From the NCBI GenBank assembly GCA_902728285.1, contig CACVBU010001235.1, positions 901,233 through 965,232 on the forward strand: a DNA stretch of 64,000 nt, read 5' to 3'. The position numbers and the translations under genes were made by a program. Numbering within the stretch: the stretch's first letter is position 1; each line of letters begins with the position of its first letter. Below are positions 11,764 through 24,000 of this stretch, in pieces. Below the pieces are notes generated by a model. That model was not told where the DNA came from, did not search any database, and worked only from the letters and a program-made list of their open reading frames with translations. Source of the DNA: Clytia hemisphaerica. Taxonomy: Eukaryota > Cnidaria > Hydrozoa > Leptothecata > Clytiidae.

Positions 11764-12605
11764 ATGACGTCCTCAATCAAGCTCTTCGCAACTTTCTTCA
11801 TCCTTGCTTCCATTTACACGGACATTTCTTTGGCACAAGGTAAGTTCCTTGTTCGTGTCTCCTTCCTTATGTATCGTGGACAGTTAGTGAAAAGTTTTTG
11901 ATTTATCATCACGATCATCAGGCGCTTTTCTTATGATCTTTTGTTGTTTTGTCACAGGACCACGCAAGTACCATGGTTCGTCCACACCTTCCACCAAACA
12001 AATGAACGCTATTCGTGGTTTGAAATCCAGATGTCAAGTTTGTTTGACTATCAAAAAAGAGATGAGTGGCAAAACCCCTGAAAATGACGACATTTGCGAT
12101 GATAAACTGGTCCATGACGCCGAATCGGTACGTTCCTCCCTTTGTTTAGATGTCCACTGAAACTTGTAATTCTTTTCCAAGGGTACCTTGTGTCTAAAAG
12201 GGTAAAAAATACTGAAAAATTTTTGATATTCTTTGAATTTACTGTATTTTCTTATTTTCAGTGTGAAGTCATCTTGTACGCGGTTATCACTCGCAAGCGC
12301 TCTTTGGACTCATATTGCAACGTAAGTATCTCCTCTATGATCCAAATGTTTAGCCCAATGAAAAGAACCAACCCTTAGGGGTTTTTTTCGCCTCGGCGTG
12401 GTTTGCTTTTTTTTAATTACTGAGGCAATAAATACAAAGCAATTTCTCTAAACAAAAACTGACCGCTGTTTCGGAAGAGGTACATTCATGGCAATGTCTT
12501 TATGATCTTTTGTTCTATTTTTCCCAGTTCATTTGCAACAAACAAAATCCATCGAAGAAAGTCATCAAGAAACGTTCTTTAGACATGATGAAAGAAATCG
12601 AGTGA
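11764..12605 (+). CDS. Small secreted six-cysteine protein 2 (127 aa, four exons)
   Basis: Exons are 11764-11839, 11958-12127, 12262-12321 and 12528-12605 (TGA), all bounded by GT-AG with phases 1, 0, 0, the same as the gene at 2000. A signal peptide spans about residues 1-25 (ends SLAQ), and the mature chain begins GPRK. Cysteines 51, 54, 72, 83, 101 and 105 give C-x2-C-x17-C-x10-C-x17-C-x3-C, the same order as gene 1. The motif KRSLD occurs twice, after Arg/Lys-rich triplets (TRKRSLD near residue 95 and IKKRSLD near the C-terminus). These could be proprotein convertase sites, so the precursor may be trimmed. Function is unknown; it is an extracellular disulfide-rich protein of a lineage-specific family. 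Primary sequence beyond the cysteines is strongly diverged from gene 1. Confidence 0.87.
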
Positions 12606-15600
12606 ACCCACTCACCAATATCCCTCCTTTTCAAGGTGGAAGGAGGCTTCGGAAGGTGGCAAGCTGGTACTTGTGACTAAGCAGAGAGACGACACATTGT
12701 TCTGCTTTCATTGTTTTATTTATTTGAGAAAAAGGAAATAATTATTAACTATTGTTTTGTAGAGTAAAGATATTTGCTTGTAGACTTGTAAATTTTTTAG
12801 GATTTTTTGATAACAGTAAGATAACAGACTCTTAAAGAGAATTAAAATCTCTCCTCCTCATTCCAAAACACCAATGTTTTTGTCTTCAAAAAGTACAGGG
12901 GGTGAACGTAACACGTACACCCTCAACGAAACTTAATTGGTTGAGAACTAATTCTTGCCGCAAAAAAATAAGTTCTTGATATCAAATTTAAATTCCTTTA
13001 CGACTTGTGCCTCTCGCTAAAATTAATTCCGTTAAGGTAATAATCTTTTCGGTATATTTTCAAAGTTGTTTTTCAGTGGAACTTGTCTTTGTTTTGCGCC
13101 TCTTTGAAATTATACAGTTTTCGACCGTAGACAAGATGTTTTCGGATGTAAAAATGTCTTTTCGAATATTGAGAGCATTGAAATAGAAATCGTAAACCTT
13201 ACACTTCAGAACGAGGGTGATTTGACCAGAACAAACATATTTCCTTCATCAACGGATTATCACAGCTCAGAACCAATATACATATCTTCATCAACGCATC
13301 ATAGCTCAGAAATCTCGGTCAAAATATATTGAGAATTTTGGTTAATTCCTCGTTTAGGCTATTTGTTAAATAATATTTCAATTCGGGAGGGACTTCCAGG
13401 TCAAATTCACTATTCACTTCCATGAGCCCTATTGGACCATTCTTGAACTTTTGGATCCCCAGATCCTAAGGTCCTTGAATTCTTAAATCTAATGTTCAAA
13501 CTCAGAGTTAAAACTCAACCCTTCCAACCTAAATTAAAGCGCTTCCAAATTGTTTTTGGCTATAAGATTTCGTGGAAATTTCTCATTTTTCTCACTGTGA
13601 ATGATTTTTTTAAACCTTAAGTTTGTTTGAAGTTTTTCATCGAAAAAGATTAGATATAAAGTGCAATGAATGCAAAATCCCAAAAGGAAGTCGATACGCT
13701 TAATTGAGAGCTTCTTCACAAAAATAATTAAAATTTATTAAATCCAAAATAGCTTATTCGCAAAAATAAATCCAGAAATTTTCACTAATTTTTAGACTCG
13801 CGAAAATTAAGCCGATTAAAGCTAAAGGTGGCCTGCTCCCCTACATAGGAAGTATCGGTGCAATGCGGCAATGTACCACTTGTGTATAAGCTGGGTTCTG
13901 GACTGTGCTTCGCTTTAACATTTGATATGTAATAAATTGCTAAAGAAGTTCTTCTTTTTGTAGGGTGGTTCAAAATCAGCACAAATGGTTTGCACGGTTG
14001 AATGATTTGATTGAAAGCTTTGCTGTATGATTGGTGGAGGAGGTTGGCATGATTGTTATCCTTCCAATGTTTCTATTGTTCTTCTGTTGAAAGATTCGAA
14101 ACAAAGAATCAAACATTTGAAACAAAAAGAAGAACATGGATGGGAAAGACTGAAAATAAATCGTAAGTCAATTTCGTCCACCTTCTCCTGTCAGGTTTGA
14201 CACTTTCTGTTCCAGAAACTAAAAGACATTTTGAAATTTCAAAGCATTTGACACTCGATTGTGCAAAATAAAACGACTATAGAGGGTCGTACGTTGAATA
14301 CGAACATTGCTTAGACTTTAAAGTATTCAGGAACTTCGTTACCAAGAGGTAAACACAAGAGGAAAGCAGGTACAATTTCAGTGAAGTTTGCCTTACTTAA
14401 TTACTCCTTCAGACATGAAAAGTATCAAAGTCCTTTATTGTAGAAAGATGGTGATATGGATGGCTTTAGGGTGACAGCAGATGGCCGTTATATAAATAAG
14501 CAGGCTTGTTTACAGAGTTCCGAAAACCACAAAAAATGCTTTGTCAAATTCTCGCGTGAGAAAATCTGTCAGCTATTTCTATTTTCAGTTTTCAGTTAAA
14601 ATGTTTGTCCACTTTTTCGTTCGCTGTGTTCGGACATTTGCCTGTACATACTTGGCTCGTTTCACTTTAATGGGACTCATTTCCTAAAATAAAAATTTTT
14701 TTGTGTTGAAAGGCATCATACTAAAGTTGTATTTTTTATCGCATTAACGAGGCTAGTATCAATCTGTTACTTCTCTAATGAGGTATCACTCAATCTGTTG
14801 GGATAAACAACCAATTGATGTAAATGTTCTTTTCATGAAGTGATGATAGAAAGACATCACGTACAAGAGAACATCTTTCCGATATGATCCTTCCGAGATG
14901 GTTTCATGCAAAGTTTCTATGTCATTCAAAAGCTGTTTTGTCTCAGAGCCAGATATTCAAGGATACAAATGACTTGTAAATTGTTAGTGTAATTGTTAGG
15001 TCGCACCTGAAATTACATTTCCTTTCTTACGCATAAAGTGCTTGTGGTTGCGTCAACCGATTTTCAGAAAGAATGCAAGTTTGATCTTTTGTCAATCAGA
15101 GGCTATTGTTTTGCAAGCCATGGAAAGTGGGCTGGCTGTTTGCGTCTTCAGCTACTTGAGAGATGTTGCAATGAAGACTCGAGTTGTTTGTTTATTTTGA
15201 TCAAAATACGGAGTGAAGTGATGCAGGGACCCTTTACATTAGCGTTATTCGATATCCTACTCAACTCAAAAATAGAAATCACTCTTTTCTCTTCCTAGGG
15301 GGTAGTTATTCGACAACTGAGCCTTTCTTTTGTTACAATTGATTTTCTGCAACCTTCATTACATTTTTCGAAAGATTTGTCATAGTATTTGTTTCCCACA
15401 AAACTCATTACCGAACCCATTCTTCAATGACAATATTTCGCATTCCATTGTTTTGTCACGCTTCACATCTTCGTTCGTTTTCGCTTATTACTAACCAAGT
15501 GACATTTAAAAGATACCTTGATAATAGTTTATTAAGGGAAAGACCAAAATATTAAATTACAAATATTAGTCTTGAAATATTTTCTTTTCCCGAAGAAATA

Positions 15601-16946
15601 TTGGGTGTCTCATAGCAAGGGGGTCTTATTGAAATATCTTCATAAGTATCTTAAAACTATCTGTCCATACTGACAGTTTAAAGGCTTTAGTGTTTTCATC
15701 CAGATGTCTGGAAAACCTTTTAAAGACAAAAAGCCTTGGTGGGATAATTATGAAAAGGAGGCTTAAACAGGAGAATAGGCGCAAAAGAAGGAATATTCCA
15801 AGTATGATGATCAGGTCGCTGGAATGAGAGTGCAAATTACCTTTTCATAATCTAATTATTGAGCGCGTTATTAAGAGAAGTCCTCGGAAAATTATGTCAG
15901 TTGATAAATATACTGTACATATGAAGCCTGAAATGCGCAAAATCTCATCCCTCCTGTCATCATGTCAATTATTCAGCTCCAATTTCAAGGTCACTCATCT
16001 CAGCGAGACACCTTATTGAGGCACATTGGAAAAAGTTGTTCTCGTCTTCTGACAGTTGTCACAGTGCCTTCTTATGAAATCTCTTCACACTTCCTACTTA
16101 TGAAAAGCTACTTGATATCACATTGTTTCTGTGCCACCAACCTGATTGATGACTTCATTTACCATTAGAAATATGTCTACTACTTAGGTCACGAAATCAA
16201 AGAATATTCTTCCCGTACCCTCATAAGGAAGCAGTTAACTATTGGACCACAGTCTGTTGTTAATGCCCCAATTAAGTTTCTTCTCCATAATTCAAATGTC
16301 CAGGCGTGGCTGAGGTTGTCAAAAATTGTTTAAGCAGGTTCGAGTTGTGGATGGTCATTTTACACTTGTTACGGGGCTTTGAATAAAAGAACATCCAAGG
16401 ATTTTATCACTGCGCTAGGCTATTCATTAAGGTGAACTTTTTTGATAATCCTTTTACCCATTTCCCCCACCGTCCAGTTCGTGCGTTTGTACAATTCTGT
16501 GCATTACACATGAAAAAAGGGGAAAATAAACACACCAGATGATTGGGGGATCTGTGACGGAAAACGTTAGTAATACACGTGTGTAAAAGTGAATTGTTCC
16601 TTTCAATACAAAGTTCTTTAAAACACCAAAGTCCTTAACTTTACAATATTAAAGACGCAACTGTTGAATGGAAAACTTCGTCTCTCTTTTTATTTTTCTA
16701 ATTCCATCATCACCCTTTTCGCGTGGAAAAAGTCAAGTCGCAAATTTTTTTAAATCATACACTTTTAAAAGCGTTGTAAAGTGATAAATCACGACCAGGT
16801 AACCAGTGTTGACAGTGAGACTTTGTCAAGTGTAACAGTTAGTTCTTCGATCATTGACACGTCATTCAGCAGTGCAAACAATCTTATGTTCAGGGAGCAT
16901 GACTGGAAGCACGTTTTTATTTCTTTGTTTTCTCTTCTTTTAGAAA
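12606..16946. other. Intergenic stretch; possible orphan promoter at 14491
   Basis: Over 4 kb without a supportable gene. One TATAAATA (14491) is followed by an ATG 110 bases later (14601), the spacing used by the two secreted-peptide genes. The reading frame after it lacks a clear donor and cysteine pattern. A cysteine-bearing open stretch after an AG at about 15067 has no matching partner exons. A decayed third paralog is possible but not demonstrated. Confidence 0.4.
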
Positions 16947-19780
16947 ATGAGGCGATTATTTGGCATCACGTTTCTGTTCCTTGCATTTCACCAAGGTAAG
17001 CCCTCCTTCTCAAAATCCTTCGTCGAAAATTTCTGCAAATTATTTCTTGTAGCTTCGTGTATGTACTAAGAGTACAGGCTATTAAATCTTCATCGACCTA
17101 TCTTTCAGTTTCGTCAGAATACAGTTGGCCTGCAGGAACATACGGATTACCGGAAACGGCCACTGGATGTCCGTACATCGGGAAAGCCAGTTCGTGGAAA
17201 AGAGGCTTCACTTATCACAATACAGAAGATGAGTTTCCTGCAAACAAACGATCGCAGAGCTACCATTTTGCTGCCAACTTCTCACAACATGGCATTCAAC
17301 AACGATTTTGTATCAAAGATCAACCGAGCTCGAACGAAAATGGAGGTAAATGGCCCGATGGAAAATATTGCATCTATAAAAAAGGTTAGTCGCTTGAGAT
17401 GGGTAAAATCTGCCTTGTTAGTTTACAGGTTGAATAAAAACAGTCAGTGTTTAAGGTTTGTTTCTGCATGTCTGCAAATGGCTGTAACAAGAGAAGTGTC
17501 TCCTTGCACGGTTCAATGTCTCCAACTTGCTTAAAAATAGATTGCCTGTCGTTGCGAAACTACATCCAACATAAACAAGTCACTTCATTTTTCCAAGTAC
17601 GTTGTAAAAATGACATACTATCACTGCTCATTCAATTCCAACAGGTCTGTTCGTGTCACATTGTTGGGGTCATTTTGCAAACGGCTCCTATAACGTGCAT
17701 CGCAAAAAGCTTTAAACCAACAGTATCAAAATCACAATCAAATCAATTAACTGTTTCCGAAATTACGATCGCTAACCCTGTAGATAACGTCTCACATATC
17801 CGGAAATCGAGCCCGGGCCTGTTGCTTAGCGGTAAAGATCACAGTCAGGCTCGGATACAGAGGGAGGCTATAACCAATGGAGGAGAGCGCACTTTATTAT
17901 CGTATTACCTTATATGGAAACTAATTACTCTCCATGAATAAGATAGCCTACCTCCTGTATCCGACACTGACAGTTCTCTAAAGATTCCCATATAAAATTT
18001 GTGACTAGCAACGAACACTCTAGGTCTGCGAGGTCTGCGATTCAGACTACGAACACTCATCCACAATACGATAATAAACACAATACACCTTCTTAATTTC
18101 TCCACTGATTTCTGCTTTCACTGGCAATTCTTTGATGAAAGCTTTCGGATATTCGGAAGAAGTTTAATTTTCATATTTCTCATTCAAATTTATGGGAATT
18201 TATTTTCCTTTTAATCAGGTTTCTTAAAATTATTTTTCAAGATCCTTTCCAACTTTTTTAAAGCACTTCAAGAGACAAATTAAACTTGGCTTAGTGGTAA
18301 AAAAACTTACACCAAAGGCATCAGGTAAAATTAGCTAAAACTCAAGGGGCATACTTCTAATACTAACAAAATTTTATACTCTTCAATGGATTTCTATAAT
18401 CGATCTAGACTGGCATGTCAGTCGGGCTGGAACGATATCCGCGGGAAAAGTGAGCGTATGAGTTAGGTAAGCGTAGGAAAGAAACTTTGTCGGCGGCAAG
18501 GGCTGAAAGCTGTTAATCAGCAGCCTCTCACCAACTTTTGCTCGTTCTCCACGCAGCTCGTATTCTAGCAAACACCCGCCGCCTTTATGTTCCCGCCCTC
18601 TGACATGATAAATTAACAGACTAGTTTGCTAGTCTATAAACGATAATGTCAAAATAATCGGGGGTGTCTACGGGACCTTCAAAATTTTGGGAATGGAGAG
18701 AGAAAGAAATTGCGTAAACATCCTGATAGATGTAAACATTTTCGTTTATAGGAGATTCTTGTCCAGAAGGTTTAGAGGAAGGTTTTATTCGTTGGGATGA
18801 CGAGCATCGCAAACTTGATCGAACCAATCAACGCTCAGGTGTTCTCCCTGCTGGCGAATACCTGCCCACAAAAACGGTCATCAATTACTGCTGTCAAAGA
18901 CACGGTGACGTCATGAAAGCCATCAACCTGCCCAATATGAAACCTTTCTATCTATTGGCTCATGGAGGACCACAATGTCAACATGTCGCAGGGACAAGGG
19001 TATGTAAAGTAATTTCAGCATAGACCTTCCCATGTTTTGCAAAGAAGTAGTATCCGATTTGATGGTGAAAGAATCTTCGCCCACTCTGCACTATAGTCGA
19101 TAATGCAGTCAGCGAACCAGACTGAGTAATAAAAAACTGAATTTTCTTCCAGGCATCATTGGAGTTCATCAAATTTGACGACAATGATCGGGGAAGTCAA
19201 AGTGGGTTCGGTGGGGCTCATCCCTATGGTCCCGAAGAAGACCTCTTCAACACCAAAGTGTATTATTGTTATTATGAACCCGGTGAAGAATCCACTGAAG
19301 ATCTCGGTCTCGGCAAAAAAGTGATCACTAAGGTATGTTTGAGTCGAATTTGAGACTATCTAGAATATCTAGGTTGTCGGATTTACACTTTGGAAAGGAT
19401 CATAACTAGAAATGAAGCGACATTTCAATGACAGTTAAATTACTCGACCCTGGAAAAATAGCTTTATAAAAAACTCAAAGAAAACCGGGGAAAATTCATT
19501 GTTTCAAATGTATAATAAATCGGTTTTGTTACGATTTACACAATCAGTCCGAGGGTCATGCTTTAGCATCATTAATCTCGATTTCTTTCTTTACTTTCTT
19601 CAGGAGAAGCCACACTCAAGAACAGGACTCGCACTAGCAATTGGTTGTGGCGTTTTAGGGGTGGTGCTTGGAACCGCCTCCATCGTTTTCGCCGCCCAAA
19701 GAATCATGGCGAGAAGAGCGGAAGCCTTAGAAACAGCCAACGAGGAGTATCCTGATATCCCGAAACCTGATCTCCCTTGA
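16947..19780 (+). CDS. ApeC-domain (apextrin C-terminal) protein with C-terminal membrane anchor, 309 aa
   Basis: Exons are 16947-16995, 17109-17384, 18752-18999, 19153-19332 and 19604-19780 (TGA), GT-AG throughout, phases 1, 1, 0, 0. Residues 1-19 form a signal peptide. Residues 22-232 match the ApeC domain: W-P-x-G-x-Y-G-L-P near the start, a G-C-P motif, FCIKD, WPDGKYCIYKKGDSCP, GFIRWDDE, a V-L-P-A-G-E-Y stretch, NYCCQRHG, PFYLL with CQHVAG, and a closing YYCYY. Family knowledge: ApeC proteins in invertebrates are extracellular, and some bind bacterial peptidoglycan. Here residues 259-282 form one hydrophobic helix rich in Gly/Ala/Val, followed by a basic stop-transfer (RRIMARR-like) and a 25-residue tail, so the domain would face outside on the cell surface. 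AATAAA at 19828-19833 is a good poly(A) signal. Confidence 0.93.
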
Positions 19781-19827
19781 TTTCACTTTATTGGTTCTTT
19801 ATTTTGTGCTGCGAAAAACATTATCGA

Positions 19828-19833
19828 AATAAA
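19828..19833 (+). terminator. Poly(A) signal of the ApeC gene
   Basis: Canonical AATAAA 48 bases after the stop codon of the ApeC gene. Confidence 0.7.
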
Positions 19834-20335
19834 AGAATCTCGGGGAATATTTTGATAAAACTTTTGTACAGTGGTATGTTTTGATAGAATAGTTTTTTAC
19901 AATCTTTTGTGTATATTTTTTTGTTTTCTTATGAAAAACAAAAGAAGGAACTGTGAATGATCGATTTGGTGATTTCATATTTCGTGATAATTTCAACAAT
20001 ATTTACAATCTTGATTATAAAAAGATAGAGGGTTTTTAGTTTAAGTATATTTTCGCAAGAGGATTAATATTTATGTTAATAAATGCTAAAAATATGAATA
20101 GTGCAACAAAATTGTAACAAAATCTAAAAACTATGCTCATAAAAAACTGAAAAAGACAACAATAAATTAGAGTGAATGAAACTTAGAATTTAGATACTCA
20201 AGGCTGGTTCTGCTCACTTGACAACTGTTTTTTGTCTTGCTTTGGTCAAGGTTTTATGGCAAATTGAGTCTCGCATTGTTCTTATCGTGTTCTCATTTTC
20301 AGGGAAACTATATTATTTTGAGCGATATTTTGCTA

Positions 20336-20567
20336 CCTTTAAGGGAACTTATTTTGGCGGGAACTAAAAATAAGTTCCCGCCAAAATTAAATTTTTTGTT
20401 CCCTTGCCTAAATAACCCCTGAAATTCATCAAAATTGCTCAAAATAAGGCAAAATAGAACAGATTTATGCTGTCATTCGCCAAAATTAGTTCCCGCCAAA
20501 ATTAAAATATTTCAAGATTTTCACCGCTCGCCAAAATTAGTTCCCGCCAAAATAAGTTCCCTTAAGG
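20336..20567. mobile_element. TA-flanked MITE, CCTTAAGGGAA family
   Basis: The left end is CCTTTAAGGGAACTTATTTT and the right end its near complement, flanked by TA (20334-20335, 20568-20569). The body repeats GTTCCCGCCAAAAT and its complement several times. Related copies occur at 35124-36915, 49572-49911 and 56303-56474. Confidence 0.8.
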
Positions 20568-21032
20568 TACCTCTTTTTTAAAGGAACCATTTTAAAGGGG
20601 CCAAAAGTCTAAAGAACTAAAGTCCATTTTTATGAAAGTTGAGATTTTTTCCTCCTGAATTTCTTCTTTTGATACAAAAGCTCTATATCTCAGTATTGAT
20701 AAAATATTAATGTAGCGATTTAGTAATTACAAATTTTAGCCATTCAAGGCTCAAAACTATAGTTGTAAGTGTTTGGGCTTCGTCCCTAATCGAGGTGAGG
20801 CGAAGCTGGGCAGAGAGTCATTTACTATGTGAAATATTTCACATTTCTTTACATAACCGTAGATCTTAAAGTGTTAAGCAATGATCTATCTACCTAAAGT
20901 TGGTTTCACGTTGTACAGTCTCTAAACTTAATCATTTCTAATGTCTCATTGTAAACTGTAAACTGGAAACTCGTTTGGAATTTCTAACTTTCCCTTCAGA
21001 CAGTTTGACAAGTTGACATAAAGTCCATCATA

Positions 21033-24000
21033 TCAGTCGCTATCAGTGAATGAGGAAGCGTCCGAATCGCTTTCTTCATCGCTCGCTTCGTCTGATGAAT
21101 CGGATTGTTGCTGGGGCGGAGGCGACGAACCGTCCATTGGGGCGTCTGGGGTACTGCAGGTGTGAAAAAGAAAAAATTCATCAGAACACAATATTAGACC
21201 TACCTGATATTACACTACACGTTTTTTTTTTTAAGAAACTAGTTTTACCAAGCAGCCTCAATGCTTCTTAAGAAATCGGCCTTTTGAGCCTTAAGTGTTT
21301 CTTACATGTTTCTAAACTTTGTCAAGCTTAAAGGACGCATGTCGATAATACAATAGTCTAATTGACAAATATACGGTACTTTCCTATCTTCTATATAGAT
21401 TTTCTGACTTTCTCAAGTGTTTCTAACTGATATGTACAGTATGTGGCCCCCAAAACGGCGATCAAATTTGAAATTTCTCTCAAATCTAGAGGAAAAGAGA
21501 TTTTACAAAAATTTTTGCTGCATGAAAACCTTTAACATCTCTACTTTATTTCCTGGAAGTTCTTTTTCAAAATTTTCAATTTCAACAATATTTTTCAATC
21601 GCTTAAAGATAGGTAGCTTTTTTCTAATGGCCCCCAAAACGGAGGTTTGAAATTTTAGCGATTTCTCGAGATATCTTTAAGATATGAATACAAAATTTTG
21701 ACCATAGTTTTGAAATATGATTTAGAGGGTTTTGGGCATAAATTTATTTGATAAAATTTTTACAGTATACCCCTGGTTGTCAAAATGCAGGTTTGGGGCC
21801 CCCAAAACGGAGGTGTAGTTAAAATCAAATTATTAAGCCCAGTGGTAATAGGGGGAAAAACTATGAACATATTTGTGTTTTCCCTTAAATTTACGACCCG
21901 ATGGATGTAAAATTTATGATTTTTATGAAATATTTCAAGATTTTCGATATTGCAAAGTCCAAACTGAAAATTTAGAAATTTTCAAAATGACAATTTTGAT
22001 TTAACAACGTCTTAATCAAGTTTTTGAAAACAAATCTCTTTTGAAAATAGTTCCATTCATGTATGGAATAAGCTGTGAAAATTTTAGAAAAAAAGCTTAA
22101 CTGAAACTGAAAATATTAAGCTTTAAAGATATTTTTCTCCTATATTTTGCAAAAAAATGACAGAATTTGCCGTTTTTGCTGATTCAGCGAAAAATTTTAT
22201 ATATAATGTTAATTTTTTGTTATAAACTATTAACTCAAGGTGATAGGAATAGAATTCCAAGATTTTTGCTTTTTCTCATATTTAGAATTTTCGGTTTTGT
22301 CAATGCTGATTCTAGGGCTCCAAAATACTGGTTGACCTTCAAGATGCTATATCTTTTACCCAGCCTCTAAAGTCACAGATGTATTTGCATTTTCTGAACG
22401 GCATTAGGTGTAGAAAGTTTCCTATACCCCGTTTTCATAACTTATTTTCAATATCCAAGGAGCTAGAGTGAGTTATATGCAATTTTTATCTAATTTTGGT
22501 GTTAAAATATTTCCTTTAGACGCAAATATGTTATTTTGAATCTGTCTCAAACCAGCAAAAACATGCTCATTTTTAAGTATAACCATCATTCTTTCAAAAT
22601 AAACAAAAATCGTTTAATTCTGATAAATCTACAAGTCAGAATCTTCATTTTAATGAAAACCTCCGTTTTGGGGGCCGTCTCCGTTTTGGGGGCCATATAC
22701 TGTATGTATATTTCTGGAACCTTGATTGGAAAGTTCTTAAAAAAAACGAATTAACAAATGCTATTTTCTCATTCTCAGCCTCAGCATGTTTCTTAGATGT
22801 TTCTTAGTTTTTAGGCATTCTGAGCCTCATGTTTCTTAAAAGTGTGTTACTTAAAATAAAAAAAAAACGTGTAGCTGCTTTGAGAGCATGCTTGAGTTCA
22901 GTAAGAGATGTTGAAATAATCAGTCAAGGAACATCGCGAGATCGCAAAATAGCGAATTAAAAAAATAAACTTTCGCGATAAAAATGAATGTTTTCAAAAG
23001 TGACTAATGACTTTGATTTCAAAGGGCTAAAACTGTTACAACTCACTCGAGTAGATCTGGGTTCAATCCTTCAGCCGCCATTTTGGCTTTGACAGCACCT
23101 GAGGGAACGCCCTGGAATGAAAAGAAAGTTATCAGAGCTTAGAAAATATCTATAGGATGGGATGATGAGGAATGCAGCTTAGGGCCCCATAAAAGAATTT
23201 CTCAAAGTTTTCTTTTTGGAAATCAGAATCGAAATATTGTACGATACTTACGAAATTGACCATTTTGAAAAACTTCATGTATCTTGGATCTTTTGAAACA
23301 GTCATTTCTGAAAAGGGAATTGATTGAGGTTTGGTATAATCTTATTTTTTATTTTTTTCCACAGTGTATCTTCCCGTATCTTCCCCATTGGAACATGTTT
23401 GATTTAGAAAGTCCTAATGATTCGTATTACTTACATCTTAAGATATAAGAAATCAAATCGAAATCAATTGTACTTTAACTTTCAATTTCTCTCATAATAG
23501 GACAACTCAGGCCCTTAAAAACAACTAATTAAGTTGATCTCGCCCCTTCTTGAAATATTTCGAGACTTGGATTATCATTTTGAGCCAGGCTGTGGAAGAA
23601 ATTGGTAAGTATGTAAGTAAGCTACCTACTTGGTTTTTTAGGTTCCACTGCAGCTAAAATGAAAAATATGAAGGAGTCATATGCCTGCACAATTGTCTGA
23701 CCACCCGGGATGTAGTATTTTGGCAAAACACAAAATACTTTTCGTTTAATGCTTGGTCAAGTTCTTTGACTACATTTTTTTCTTTTATAGCATATGAGGC
23801 TCAGTTTTTGGTACCTAAAAAATGACTCGATTGTTTGGTACCAATAGAATGCTAAGCATACTCGAGCCTGATATAGGGACAGACACTTGCTTATAAAAAA
23901 AAATACATGTCTGCAAGTCCAAATTTTACACACTTTTAATTTTAACCCTTTTATTATCAAGCTTTTTAGGGTTCCATCACCCTTGTATAACTTTAAATCT

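Noticed and set aside
15038-15298. Cysteine-rich ORF as third secreted peptide
   Set aside because: It does not match the six-cysteine framework or exon phases of the paralogs.
17447-17941. 164-codon ORF in ApeC intron 2
   Set aside because: It lies within an intron defined by matching phases and domain continuity, has no domain features and no splice logic of its own.
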